Under the pieces are notes generated by a model. It was not told where the DNA came from and ran no database searches. It worked only from the letters and a program-made list of their open reading frames with translations. Below are positions 1-6,025 of a stretch of 6,735 nt of DNA, piece by piece. A program made the translations under genes and the position numbers. This DNA is from Alphaproteobacteria bacterium (GTDB lineage Bacteria > Pseudomonadota > Alphaproteobacteria > Rhodobacterales > Rhodobacteraceae). Position 1 is the first letter of the stretch, and every line of letters begins with the position of its first letter. The stretch lies in the NCBI GenBank assembly GCA_024279075.1, contig JAJRRX010000196.1, forward strand, positions 1 through 6,735. The letters run 5' to 3'.

Positions 1-450
1 GAGCGCAGCGCCTATTTCAAAATGCGCAAGGCGGTTACGGGTGAAGATGGCGGCGAGATCGAGGATGTGGATAGCACCATCAGCCCCGAGCGCTATGCCG
101 AACTTTCGGCGGCAGAGGAATGGATCCTGACGATCACCTCCGGCGGCTTCGGCAAGCGCTCTTCTGCGCTTGAATACCGGATTGCAGGCCGTGGCGGCCT
201 TGGCATTGCGGCGGCCAATCTCGGGCGGCGCGGTGATACCATCATCGCCAGCTTCCCCGTGGAAGACGACGACCAGATCATGCTGGCCACCAATTCCGGC
301 CAAAGCATCCGCTGCCCTGTGGCGGGGATTTCACGGCAAAGCCGCAGCTCTTCCGGTGTGACGGTGTTCAAAACCGCCAAGGGCGAGGAAGTGGTTTCTG
401 TTGCGTGGATTGCGGAGCAAGGCGAGGACGAGGGCAACGAGGATGAGTGA
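1..450 (+). CDS. gyrA: DNA gyrase subunit A, C-terminal end (partial)
   Basis: The frame is open from base 1, so the 5' part lies outside the window; 149 residues are visible. They match the C-terminal DNA-wrapping beta-pinwheel of GyrA. The basic, glycine-rich blade turn AGRGGLGI is followed by the repeated blade pattern 'D..I.LATNSGQSIRCPV', then an Arg/Ser-rich turn before GVTVFKT, and an acidic tail ending EDEGNEDE. GyrA pairs with GyrB to introduce negative supercoils using ATP; this domain wraps DNA around the enzyme. The breakage-reunion domain with the active tyrosine is not in view. The stop TGA (448-450) lies inside the start of the next gene, giving an 8-base ATGAGTGA overlap. ParC, the topoisomerase IV paralogue, is the main alternative. 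The blade sequence and the coaD neighbourhood favour GyrA, but the fragment alone cannot fully exclude ParC. Confidence 0.88.
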   Translation, partial: ERSAYFKMRKAVTGEDGGEIEDVDSTISPERYAELSAAEEWILTITSGGFGKRSSALEYRIAGRGGLGIAAANLGRRGDTIIASFPVEDDDQIMLATNSGQSIRCPVAGISRQSRSSSGVTVFKTAKGEEVVSVAWIAEQGEDEGNEDE

Positions 451-643
451 TTTTTCGGCTTACTTGCCTTTTCTCATTCTCATTGCGGGTTTGTTTTTGT
501 TTTACTATTTTCGGATTAAGAGTGGTCAACGCGCCGACAAGTATTTTGCCGAGCTTCAAAAGCATTCCGAAATGGCCAAAGAAAACCTTGACCTCATGCG
601 CCGCCAAGTAGCGGCGCTTGAGGAAATCGCGAAAAAGCCTTAG
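443..643 (+). CDS. small membrane-anchored protein of unknown function
   Basis: This 66-residue protein starts at the ATG in ATGAGTGA, overlapping the gyrA stop by 8 bases; gyrA-frame sequence GAGG just upstream could act as ribosome site. The same frame is open further left (an ATG at 401), but that region is gyrA coding. Residues about 7-23 (from YLPFLILIAG on) form one strong hydrophobic helix, followed by positively charged RIKSGQR. By the positive-inside rule this suggests the N-terminus outside and the C-terminus in the cytoplasm. Residues about 30-66 are a charged amphipathic helix with heptad-like Leu/Met spacing (LQKHSEMAKENLDLMRRQ), probably a short coiled coil. I do not recognise a named family. 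The overlap with gyrA suggests translational coupling and constitutive expression. The stop TAG overlaps the coaD stop on the other strand. Confidence 0.7.
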   Translation: MSDFSAYLPFLILIAGLFLFYYFRIKSGQRADKYFAELQKHSEMAKENLDLMRRQVAALEEIAKKP

Positions 644-1137
644 CCCATCCCGAGCTTGGCTTTCAGTGCCGCCTCCACCCGAGGCGTCACGAATTTCGAG
701 ACATTACCATCGAGCCGCGCGATTTCTTTCACTAGCTTGGAGGCAATCGCTTGGTGCTGAGCTTCGGCCATTAAAAACACGGTTTCTATCTGGTCATTCA
801 TCGCGCGGTTCATGCCAACCATCTGATATTCATACTCAAAATCAGCCACAGCCCGCAGACCACGGATGATTACTTGCGCACCAACCTCGTCCGCACAATG
901 AATAAGCAGGTTTTCAAACGGGTGCGCAATAATCTCTACGCCACATTCGGCGGAAACTTCAGCGCACTCCGCCTCAATCATCTCCACCCGCTCTTCAAGG
1001 CTAAATAGCGGCCCCTTGTCACGGTTGATCGCAATGCCGATCACCAGTTTATCGACCAGCGAGCACGCCCGCCGGATGATATCCAAGTGCCCAACCGTCA
1101 CGGGGTCAAATGTCCCCGGATAAAGCCCTACGCGCAT
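640..1137 (-). CDS. coaD: phosphopantetheine adenylyltransferase (PPAT)
   Basis: This 165-residue cytoplasmic enzyme transfers AMP from ATP to 4'-phosphopantetheine, giving dephospho-CoA, the penultimate step of coenzyme A synthesis. It has the nucleotidyltransferase fold of the family. The opening LYPGTFDPVTVGHLDI contains the TxGH motif (T14-H17) and the substrate-contacting T9. K41 lies in INRDKGPLF, the conserved IIRGLRAVADFEYE block runs about 90-103, and the late motif IASKLVKEIA (131-140) corresponds to the family's ISSxxxKE signature. Length is normal for the family (about 160). I chose the ATG at 1137 because GGAGG lies 5 bases upstream. A GTG two codons earlier overlaps that ribosome site and is less likely. 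The gene converges on the small membrane-protein gene with 4 bases of overlap and follows the CBS-domain gene after 78 bases. Confidence 0.96.
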   Translation of the reverse strand: MRVGLYPGTFDPVTVGHLDIIRRACSLVDKLVIGIAINRDKGPLFSLEERVEMIEAECAEVSAECGVEIIAHPFENLLIHCADEVGAQVIIRGLRAVADFEYEYQMVGMNRAMNDQIETVFLMAEAQHQAIASKLVKEIARLDGNVSKFVTPRVEAALKAKLGMG

Positions 1138-1141
1138 AGTC

Positions 1142-1147
1142 ACCTCC
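1142..1147 (-). promoter_or_regulatory. ribosome binding site of coaD
   Basis: GGAGGT on the minus strand. Its GGAGG core is 5 bases before the ATG at 1137, but it overlaps the alternative GTG at 1143. This decides the coaD start in favour of the ATG. Confidence 0.75.
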
Positions 1148-1215
1148 GCATTTATGCTGCACCTGCGAACAGTTGCGCAGAAAACCCGCGTGGGTCAATC
1201 AAAAACTTGGCTAAG

Positions 1216-1653
1216 TCACACTTTTCCGTGCAGCATATCTGTCAGCGCCGCATTTTCCTGTTCGATCAACTCAATCCGTGCCTTCACCACATCGCCAATG
1301 GAAACAACCCCCACCAGCTTGCCCTCGCTCACCACCGGCATATGCCGAAACCGCCCGCTGCTCATTTTCGCCATCAGCGAGATCACGCTATCACTCGGCA
1401 GCGCCGCCACCACGGTTTTCGTCATCAAATCCCGCGTGCAATTACTCATGCAGCCGACGCCATTTTTGCCAATTTCCCGCACGATATCCCGCTCGGACAG
1501 AATGCCATCCACCATTTCCCCATCTTCTGACACAATTAGCGCGCCGATCCGATGCTCTGAAAGCATGCCCGCTGCTTTTTCAATGGTATCCCCCGGTTTG
1601 ATCGTCAAAATATTATTCACCGGCTTGGCTTGCAGCATCTGGCTTACATTCAT
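1216..1653 (-). CDS. tandem CBS-domain protein
   Basis: This 145-residue protein consists almost wholly of two CBS motifs forming a Bateman module. The first covers about residues 7-62 (ALIVSEDGEMVDGILSERDIVREI). The second covers about 76-127 (GRFRHMPVVSEGKLVGVVSIGDVV). A short charged helix ends the protein (KARIELIEQENAALTDML). CBS pairs usually bind adenosine nucleotides and control a partner, but no catalytic domain is attached here, so this is probably a free-standing energy or nucleotide sensor; the partner cannot be told from the sequence. Two cysteines, C68 and C72 (CMSNC), sit in the linker between the domains. The start ATG at 1653 has AGGAG 7-8 bases upstream. The frame is open further back to 1746, but no family-like sequence lies there. 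A TTGACA-containing promoter is close upstream. Confidence 0.9.
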   Translation of the reverse strand: MNVSQMLQAKPVNNILTIKPGDTIEKAAGMLSEHRIGALIVSEDGEMVDGILSERDIVREIGKNGVGCMSNCTRDLMTKTVVAALPSDSVISLMAKMSSGRFRHMPVVSEGKLVGVVSIGDVVKARIELIEQENAALTDMLHGKV

Positions 1654-1684
1654 TGCATGTCTCCTATGGGTTGGGTCATTTTTA

Positions 1685-1713
1685 ACTGTGCAAGCCCTGC
1701 GGCCTTCTGTCAA
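1685..1713 (-). promoter_or_regulatory. likely promoter of the CBS-domain gene
   Basis: On the minus strand a perfect -35 box TTGACA (1713-1708) is followed after 17 bases by CACAGT (1690-1685), a weak -10 box (3 of 6 matches). Transcription would start about 25 bases before the ATG at 1653, a plausible leader. Strong -35 with weak -10 boxes are common in Rhodobacterales housekeeping promoters. This is pattern matching only. Confidence 0.4.
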
Positions 1714-1767
1714 GTTTTCGTGAGCGTTGCTGGCCTTAATCTGCAATTACTCTGGACTCAATAAAAC

Positions 1768-1781
1768 TGACCATCTGGTCA
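1768..1781. promoter_or_regulatory. perfect palindrome, possible operator upstream of mmsA
   Basis: TGACCA and TGGTCA form perfect 6-base arms around TC. The site lies about 70 bases before the mmsA start codon, in the divergent CBS/mmsA region. Its size and symmetry suit a dimeric repressor of the TetR or GntR type. The regulator is not encoded in this window, so the family is a guess. Confidence 0.45.
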
Positions 1782-1801
1782 TACTTATCTCTTCCCTTTT
1801 T

Positions 1802-1821
1802 AGCTTACAGGGATGTAAGCT
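1802..1821. promoter_or_regulatory. perfect 8-base inverted repeat, possible operator or leader hairpin of mmsA
   Basis: AGCTTACA and TGTAAGCT are perfect 8-base arms around GGGA, ending 28 bases before the mmsA ATG. The symmetry suits a protein operator. As RNA it would form an 8-bp hairpin with a tetraloop in the leader, but no T run follows, so it is not a terminator. Its arms differ from those of the palindrome at 1768-1781, so the two sites probably serve different regulators. Confidence 0.5.
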
Positions 1822-1849
1822 GCGCCCAGATACTAACGGAGGAAATCTG

Positions 1850-3349
1850 ATGCACGAGATTAAGCACTATTTGAATGGTGAGCACGTTGCCGGCACATCC
1901 GGCCGCTTTGCCGATGTTTTTAACCCTGCTACCGGCGATGTGATCGCCAAGGTGCCCCTCGCCTCGAAAGACGAAATGGACCAAGCGGTGAAATTCGCCG
2001 AGGCCGCGCAGCCTGCATGGGCCGCGATGAACCCCCAGCGCCGCGCCCGCGTGATGATGAAGATGGTCGACTTGCTGCACCGCGATATGGACAAGCTCGC
2101 CGAGGCGCTCTCCAAAGAGCACGGCAAAACCCTGCCAGACGCGCAGGGCGACGTAATCCGTGGCCTTGAAGTGGTAGAATACTGCATCGGCGCGCCGCAG
2201 CTTCTGAAGGGCGAATATACCGATGGCGCAGGCCCGGGCATTGACATGTATTCCATGAAGCAGCCGTTGGGCGTTACGGCGGGCGTGACCCCGTTCAACT
2301 TCCCCGCCATGATCCCGATGTGGATGTTCTCGCCTGCTATTGCGGCGGGCAATGCCTTCATCCTCAAGCCTTCCGAACGCAACCCGACGGTGCCGATCAT
2401 GCTCACCGAGCTGTTTGAAGAAGCGGGCTTGCCCAAGGGTATTTTGCAGGTGGTGAACGGTGATAAAGAAGCCGTGGATGCGATTATTGAGCACCCGACC
2501 ATCCAGTCCATCGGCTTTGTTGGCTCAACGCCAATCGCTGAATATATCTATGGCAATGGCTGTGCAGCTGGCAAGCGCGTGCAAGCCTTTGGTGGCGCGA
2601 AAAACCACGCGATTATTATGCCGGATGCCGACATGGACCAAGTGGTTGATGCCCTCATCGGCGCTGGCTACGGCGCGGCGGGCGAGCGCTGCATGGCGAT
2701 TTCGGTGGCTGTGCCCGTTGGTAAAGATACGGCTGATCGCCTGATCGCGGCGCTGGCCCCACGGGCAGAAAGCCTTAAGATCGGTCCATATACCTCTGAA
2801 AACGATGTAGATTTTGGGCCAGTCATCACCCCAGAAGCCAAGCGCAAAATCCTTGGGTTGGTGGATTCAGGTGTTGAGCAAGGCGCAAATCTTGTTGTCG
2901 ATGGCCGTAACTTTAGCCTGCAAGGCTACGAAAACGGTAACTTCGTTGGGGCGTGCTTGTTTGACAACGTCACCACCGATATGGACATTTACAAGACCGA
3001 GATTTTCGGGCCGGTTCTGTGCACCGTGCGCGCTGATACCTATGAAGAGGCCGTGGCGCATGCGATGGAGCACGAATACGGCAACGGCACCGCGATTTTC
3101 ACCCGCGATGGCGACACCGCGCGTGATTTCGCCAGCCGGATCAATGTCGGCATGGTGGGCATCAATGTGCCGATCCCCGTGCCGCTGGCCTACCACACTT
3201 TTGGCGGCTGGAAAAAGTCGGCCTTTGGCGACCTCAACCAGCACGGGCCGGATGCGTTCAAGTTTTATACCCGTACAAAAACCGTGACGTCACGTTGGCC
3301 AACGGGGCTTAAGGAAGGCGCGAATTTCAGCATTCCGACGATGGAGTAA
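1850..3349 (+). CDS. mmsA: methylmalonate-semialdehyde dehydrogenase (CoA-acylating)
   Basis: This 499-residue member of the aldehyde dehydrogenase superfamily oxidises methylmalonate semialdehyde (or malonate semialdehyde) with NAD and CoA, giving propionyl-CoA (or acetyl-CoA) and CO2. It is the last step of valine and myo-inositol breakdown. The oxyanion-hole asparagine lies in TPFNFP (N150), the NAD-contacting lysine in ILKPSE (K173), and the catalytic cysteine is C281 in GERCMA. EIFGPV begins at E384. The usual ALDH motif ELGGK is replaced by AFGGAKNH (246-253), so the general-base glutamate is absent; this is the signature of the CoA-dependent subfamily, which releases its thioester to CoA rather than water. 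Length is normal. The ATG at 1850 is set by GGAGGA 6 bases upstream; the open frame extends to 1727 but without family-like sequence. The gene stands alone, without mmsB or acyl-CoA dehydrogenase genes nearby. Two palindromes upstream suggest regulation, and a terminator follows. Confidence 0.96.
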   Translation: MHEIKHYLNGEHVAGTSGRFADVFNPATGDVIAKVPLASKDEMDQAVKFAEAAQPAWAAMNPQRRARVMMKMVDLLHRDMDKLAEALSKEHGKTLPDAQGDVIRGLEVVEYCIGAPQLLKGEYTDGAGPGIDMYSMKQPLGVTAGVTPFNFPAMIPMWMFSPAIAAGNAFILKPSERNPTVPIMLTELFEEAGLPKGILQVVNGDKEAVDAIIEHPTIQSIGFVGSTPIAEYIYGNGCAAGKRVQAFGGAKNHAIIMPDADMDQVVDALIGAGYGAAGERCMAISVAVPVGKDTADRLIAALAPRAESLKIGPYTSENDVDFGPVITPEAKRKILGLVDSGVEQGANLVVDGRNFSLQGYENGNFVGACLFDNVTTDMDIYKTEIFGPVLCTVRADTYEEAVAHAMEHEYGNGTAIFTRDGDTARDFASRINVGMVGINVPIPVPLAYHTFGGWKKSAFGDLNQHGPDAFKFYTRTKTVTSRWPTGLKEGANFSIPTME

Positions 3350-3359
3350 AATCCGCAAA

Positions 3360-3386
3360 GGTGCGTGGGAAACCACGCACCCTACG
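3360..3386. repeat. REP-like palindrome, copy 1
   Basis: GGTGCGTGG and CCACGCACC form 9-base perfect arms around GAAA, followed by CTACG. The unit starts 10 bases after the mmsA stop. The same GGTGCGTG/CACGCACC unit with its CTACG tail recurs inverted at 3420-3445, on the far side of the terminator. The style resembles dispersed intergenic REP elements, but copies elsewhere in the genome cannot be seen from here. Confidence 0.65.
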
Positions 3387-3393
3387 CCTGAAC

Positions 3394-3419
3394 AGCCCCG
3401 CCAATGTGCGGGGCTTTTT
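3394..3419 (+). terminator. rho-independent terminator of mmsA
   Basis: AGCCCCGC pairs perfectly with GCGGGGCT across the six-base loop CAATGT, followed by a run of T on the plus strand (TTTTT counting the stem's last base). The minus strand has no T run after the stem, so it ends mmsA transcription and not that of the Lrp gene coming from the other side. Confidence 0.88.
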
Positions 3420-3445
3420 CGTAGGGTGCGTGCTCTGCACGCACC
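3420..3445. repeat. REP-like palindrome, copy 2 (inverted relative to copy 1)
   Basis: CGTAG is followed by GGTGCGTGC and GCACGCACC, 9-base perfect arms around TCT. The 13 bases CGTAGGGTGCGTG (3420-3432) are the exact reverse complement of 3374-3386 in copy 1, so the two copies could also pair with each other and enclose the terminator. The element ends one base short of the Lrp-family stop codon, so it would form a hairpin at the start of that transcript's 3' untranslated region. Confidence 0.65.
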
Positions 3446-3446
3446 A

Positions 3447-3908
3447 TTAGAGAGGCAAAGCCGTTGTCTTGAACACCGTCCGCAAGGCAAAGCTGCTTTG
3501 CATCTGCGCCACCCCGGGCAGCCGCGCCAGATATTGCTTGTGTATCCGCGCGAAATCGTCGGTATCCTGTGCCACGACCTTGAGTAGATAATCCGCCGCC
3601 CCTGCCATCAGGTGGCATTCCAGCACGTCCGGTATCAGCGCCACTTGCCGCTCGAAGGCTTGCAAAATCTCGTCGGCCTGCCCTTTCAGGGTGATCTCTA
3701 CAAACACCGTGGCGCGGCGGTCCACCGCGCGTGGGTTCAGCAAAGCCACGTAATTTCTGATCACGCCCTCCCGCTCTAACCGCTGCACGCGTCGGTGGCA
3801 GGCCGAGGGGGAAAGTGCCACGCTTTCGGCCAGTTCGGCGTTCGACATCCGCCCATCCTTCTGCAAAGCTTTCAAAAGCTTGATATCCAGCGCATCCATC
3901 CGGCTCAT
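3447..3908 (-). CDS. Lrp/AsnC family transcriptional regulator, likely controlling ald
   Basis: This 153-residue protein has the normal length and two-domain layout of the Lrp/AsnC family. An N-terminal winged helix-turn-helix spans about residues 5-50 (LDIKLLKALQKDGRMSNAELAESVALSPSACHRRVQRLEREGVI, cited here by its parts LDIKLLKALQ, NAELAESV and SACHRRVQRL). A C-terminal RAM ligand-binding domain spans about 66-146 (VFVEITL, then GAADYLLKVVAQD, the usual effector-site motif). Such proteins form octamers and respond to amino acids. It is divergently transcribed from alanine dehydrogenase, an arrangement known for AldR-type activators that respond to alanine; that role is inferred from position. 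The ATG at 3908 has a GAGGGG stretch upstream. An in-frame ATG at 3899 is a possible shorter start, and one at 3935 a longer one. Confidence 0.92.
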   Translation of the reverse strand: MSRMDALDIKLLKALQKDGRMSNAELAESVALSPSACHRRVQRLEREGVIRNYVALLNPRAVDRRATVFVEITLKGQADEILQAFERQVALIPDVLECHLMAGAADYLLKVVAQDTDDFARIHKQYLARLPGVAQMQSSFALRTVFKTTALPL

Positions 3909-3980
3909 TGCAAGAATCCCCTCATTAAGTGCCATTTTGTCGCAGGGTATGCCATTCTTCGCGCAGTGCACAACAGATAT

Positions 3981-3991
3981 TTGCAAAGCAA
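3981..3991. promoter_or_regulatory. small palindrome in the lrp-ald region, possible regulator site
   Basis: TTGC and GCAA are inverted around AAA, in an AT-richer patch about 63 bases before the ald start and 73 bases before the regulator start. The location suits an Lrp/AsnC binding site that acts on both divergent promoters. The arms are only 4 bases, so chance is a real alternative. Confidence 0.25.
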
Positions 3992-4053
3992 TTCGGAAAA
4001 TGGGGGCGCACAAGGGATTCAAGACTTCAACAAGGCCCAAAGGAGATTCTCAC

Positions 4054-5172
4054 ATGTTGATCGGTTGCCCCAAGGAAATTAAGAACCAGGAATATCGGAT
4101 CGGGATCACCCCCGCCGCCGCGCAGGAGGCTGTGGCGCATGGCCATAAGGTCATCATCCAAAAGGGTGGCGGCGCGGGGGCTGGCTTCTCGGATGAGGAT
4201 TATATCGCAGCCGGTGCAGCGATGATTGACACCGCCGAGGAGATTTTTGCCAGCGCCGATATGATCGTGAAGGTCAAGGAACCGCAAGCCAATGAGCGCG
4301 CCATGCTGCGGGAAGGCCAGATCCTGTTCACTTACCTCCACCTCGCTGCTGATCGCCCGCAAACCGAGGACCTGCTCAAAAGCGGCGTCACCGCGATTGC
4401 CTATGAAACGGTTACGGACCGCATGGGCGCCCTGCCCTTGCTTGCGCCCATGTCCGAAGTGGCGGGCCGCTTGGCCCCGCAAGTGGGCGCATGGACGCTA
4501 CAAAAAGCCAATGGCGGGCGCGGGGTGCTGATGGGTGGTGTGCCGGGGGTTGAGCCTGCCAAAGTGGCTGTGATCGGAGGCGGCGTAGTTGGCACCCACG
4601 CGGCCAAAATCGCGGCGGGTATGGGTGCGGATGTTACCGTGCTCGATATGTCGCTGCCGCGTATGCGCTATTTGGATGACGTGTTTGGCGGCGTGTTCAA
4701 AACGCGGTATTCCTCGGCGGGCAACCTTGCAGAGCTGGTGGCCGAGGCCGATATGGTGATCGGCGCGGTGCTCATTCCCGGAGCGGCTGCGCCCAAACTG
4801 GTGAGCCGTGCGATGCTCTCCACCATGAAGCCCGCCGCCGCGCTGGTGGATGTGGCGATTGACCAAGGCGGCTGTTTTGAAACTTCGCGCGCCACCACCC
4901 ATGACGACCCAATTTATGAAGTTGACGGCATTATGCATTACTGCGTTGCCAACATGCCCGGTGCTGTGGCCCGCACCTCCACCTTGGCGCTCGGCAACGC
5001 CACCATGCCTTTCATGCTGGCACTGGCCGATAAGGGTTGGAAGAAAGCCTGTGAGGAGGACGAACACTTGCTGCGCGGGCTTAACACCCACAAAGGCCAT
5101 CTTACCTATGCTGCCGTTGGCAGGGCATTGGAAATGGATGTGCTTAGCCCCAAGCTGGCGCTTACAAAATAG
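4054..5172 (+). CDS. ald: alanine dehydrogenase
   Basis: This 372-residue cytoplasmic enzyme reversibly deaminates L-alanine to pyruvate and ammonium with NAD. Length matches the family (about 371). Key residues are all present at their usual numbers: R15 in YRIGITP and K75 in VKVKEP (pyruvate binding), H96 in TYLHLAADR and D270 in VDVAIDQGGCFE (catalysis), and the NAD-binding loop GGGVVG (175-180) with D198 after the next strand (VLDMS), which favours NAD over NADP. The start is fixed by AGGAGA 7 bases before the ATG; the open frame extends to 3880 but that part is the intergenic region and the start of the divergent regulator. The divergent Lrp-type gene is its probable regulator. Its stop is only 3 bases from the stop of the convergent muramidase gene, leaving no room for its own terminator between them. 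Confidence 0.97.
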   Translation: MLIGCPKEIKNQEYRIGITPAAAQEAVAHGHKVIIQKGGGAGAGFSDEDYIAAGAAMIDTAEEIFASADMIVKVKEPQANERAMLREGQILFTYLHLAADRPQTEDLLKSGVTAIAYETVTDRMGALPLLAPMSEVAGRLAPQVGAWTLQKANGGRGVLMGGVPGVEPAKVAVIGGGVVGTHAAKIAAGMGADVTVLDMSLPRMRYLDDVFGGVFKTRYSSAGNLAELVAEADMVIGAVLIPGAAAPKLVSRAMLSTMKPAAALVDVAIDQGGCFETSRATTHDDPIYEVDGIMHYCVANMPGAVARTSTLALGNATMPFMLALADKGWKKACEEDEHLLRGLNTHKGHLTYAAVGRALEMDVLSPKLALTK

Positions 5173-5175
5173 CGG

Positions 5176-6021
5176 CTAAACCCCACCGTCGGTGCGGCTT
5201 GGCTGCCCCGACAAGGCCTCAAGCCGCGCCATGGTAACCGGCCCAACAATGCCATCCGCGACCAACTCGTTTTCCTTTTGGAAAATGGTTACTTGGCGGC
5301 GGGTGGCTGGCCCAAAATCACCATCGACAAAAAGCGAATAGCCCTGCCCGCGCAGCAACCGCTGCAAAGCCGCTACGTCATCCCCCTTTTGCCCCATACG
5401 CAACGTAGCCGAAGGTGCCGGCGTAGACGCATGACCAGCAATAGAGCGATAGGCCGCTGCCATCTTGGCTGAATAGTCATCCACCGCGCCAGAGCCATTA
5501 TAGGCCCGCGCAAAAGCGCGCCAATTATGACTATTAAGCTCATCGATTAAATGCCGCTTCTTGATAAAAGAAAGCATCACATTCACTTGCCCGCGCGCGC
5601 CACTCATGGCCTCTTCGGCCAGCGCTTTAGGTGTGCCATAGCCAAGCCATTCGGCATGTTCGCCCAGCACTTGCCCGACCCCCCAAGAACACGCCGCATA
5701 GGCCGCTTGCTCGTTAACCGTGATCGCGCGCTCTAGCTGCGCATATCTGGCAGATTGGGTTTTGGCATACTTGATTTCCCCCCAACGCCTAGAGGCTAGG
5801 TTCCGCCGTACCGCCTCAGAGCGCTGCGCAACTGTCAGGCCGGGATAGCGGTAAAAAACGTGGTATTCATAAAGAATAAGGGGTTTGGCCTCGCCCTTTA
5901 CGGTCGAAAATGCGCTGCCGCCGCTTTCAACTTGCACAATGGCGAGTAGCGCCTCGGCATCTAGGCCGTTTTCTGCGGCCACTTGAATTACGGCGTCTTT
6001 TGTTTCTTGCGATAAAGGCAT
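5176..6021 (-). CDS. N-acetylmuramidase with peptidoglycan-binding domain (endolysin-like)
   Basis: This 281-residue protein has two parts. Residues about 8-195 resemble the N-acetylmuramidase domain once called DUF3380: IVQVESGGSAF has the presumed catalytic E32, then LILYEYHVFYR (a substrate-cleft motif), CSWGVGQVLG (111-120) and FARAYNGSG (170-178). After a Pro/Ala-rich linker (about 199-206), residues 208-268 form a PG_binding_1 repeat (LRMGQKGDDVAALQRLL, then DGDFGPATRRQV and DGIVGPVT). It should cut the glycan strands of peptidoglycan. The layout is that of phage endolysins. No signal peptide is seen (start MPLSQETKD), so it would need a holin or another route to reach the wall. The ATG at 6021 is preceded by GGGGGAGA; a GTG 8 codons earlier has no ribosome site. 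No other phage gene is visible. Confidence 0.85.
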   Translation of the reverse strand: MPLSQETKDAVIQVAAENGLDAEALLAIVQVESGGSAFSTVKGEAKPLILYEYHVFYRYPGLTVAQRSEAVRRNLASRRWGEIKYAKTQSARYAQLERAITVNEQAAYAACSWGVGQVLGEHAEWLGYGTPKALAEEAMSGARGQVNVMLSFIKKRHLIDELNSHNWRAFARAYNGSGAVDDYSAKMAAAYRSIAGHASTPAPSATLRMGQKGDDVAALQRLLRGQGYSLFVDGDFGPATRRQVTIFQKENELVADGIVGPVTMARLEALSGQPSRTDGGV

Positions 6022-6025
6022 AATA

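Noticed and set aside
1138..1143. GTG start for coaD two codons upstream
   Set aside because: It overlaps the GGAGGT ribosome site that is correctly spaced for the ATG at 1137.
1163..1180. CTGCG/CGCAG inverted repeat between the CBS gene and coaD
   Set aside because: The arms are only 5 bases with mismatches inside and no T run; it is likely chance.
1181..1195. Possible terminator after the CBS-domain gene: ACCC-ACGC-GGGT followed by TTT on the minus strand
   Set aside because: The stem is only 4 bases and the T run is short; coaD may be read through from the CBS promoter.
1727..1849. N-terminal extension of mmsA in an open frame from 1727
   Set aside because: The 41 extra residues look unlike the family, overlap the palindromes, and the ATG at 1850 has an ideal GGAGGA ribosome site.
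1805..2511. Long minus-strand frames opposite mmsA (229 and 214 codons)
   Set aside because: They are mirror frames of a GC-rich coding gene with no recognisable protein features; mmsA is unmistakable on the plus strand.
3862..3890. AAGCTT-TCAA-AAGCTT inverted repeat
   Set aside because: It lies inside the coding start of the Lrp-family gene, where Lys/Leu codons explain it; no regulatory role is needed.
4498..5100. Minus-strand frame of 200 codons opposite ald
   Set aside because: It is His- and Gly-rich shadow sequence of ald with no plausible domain.
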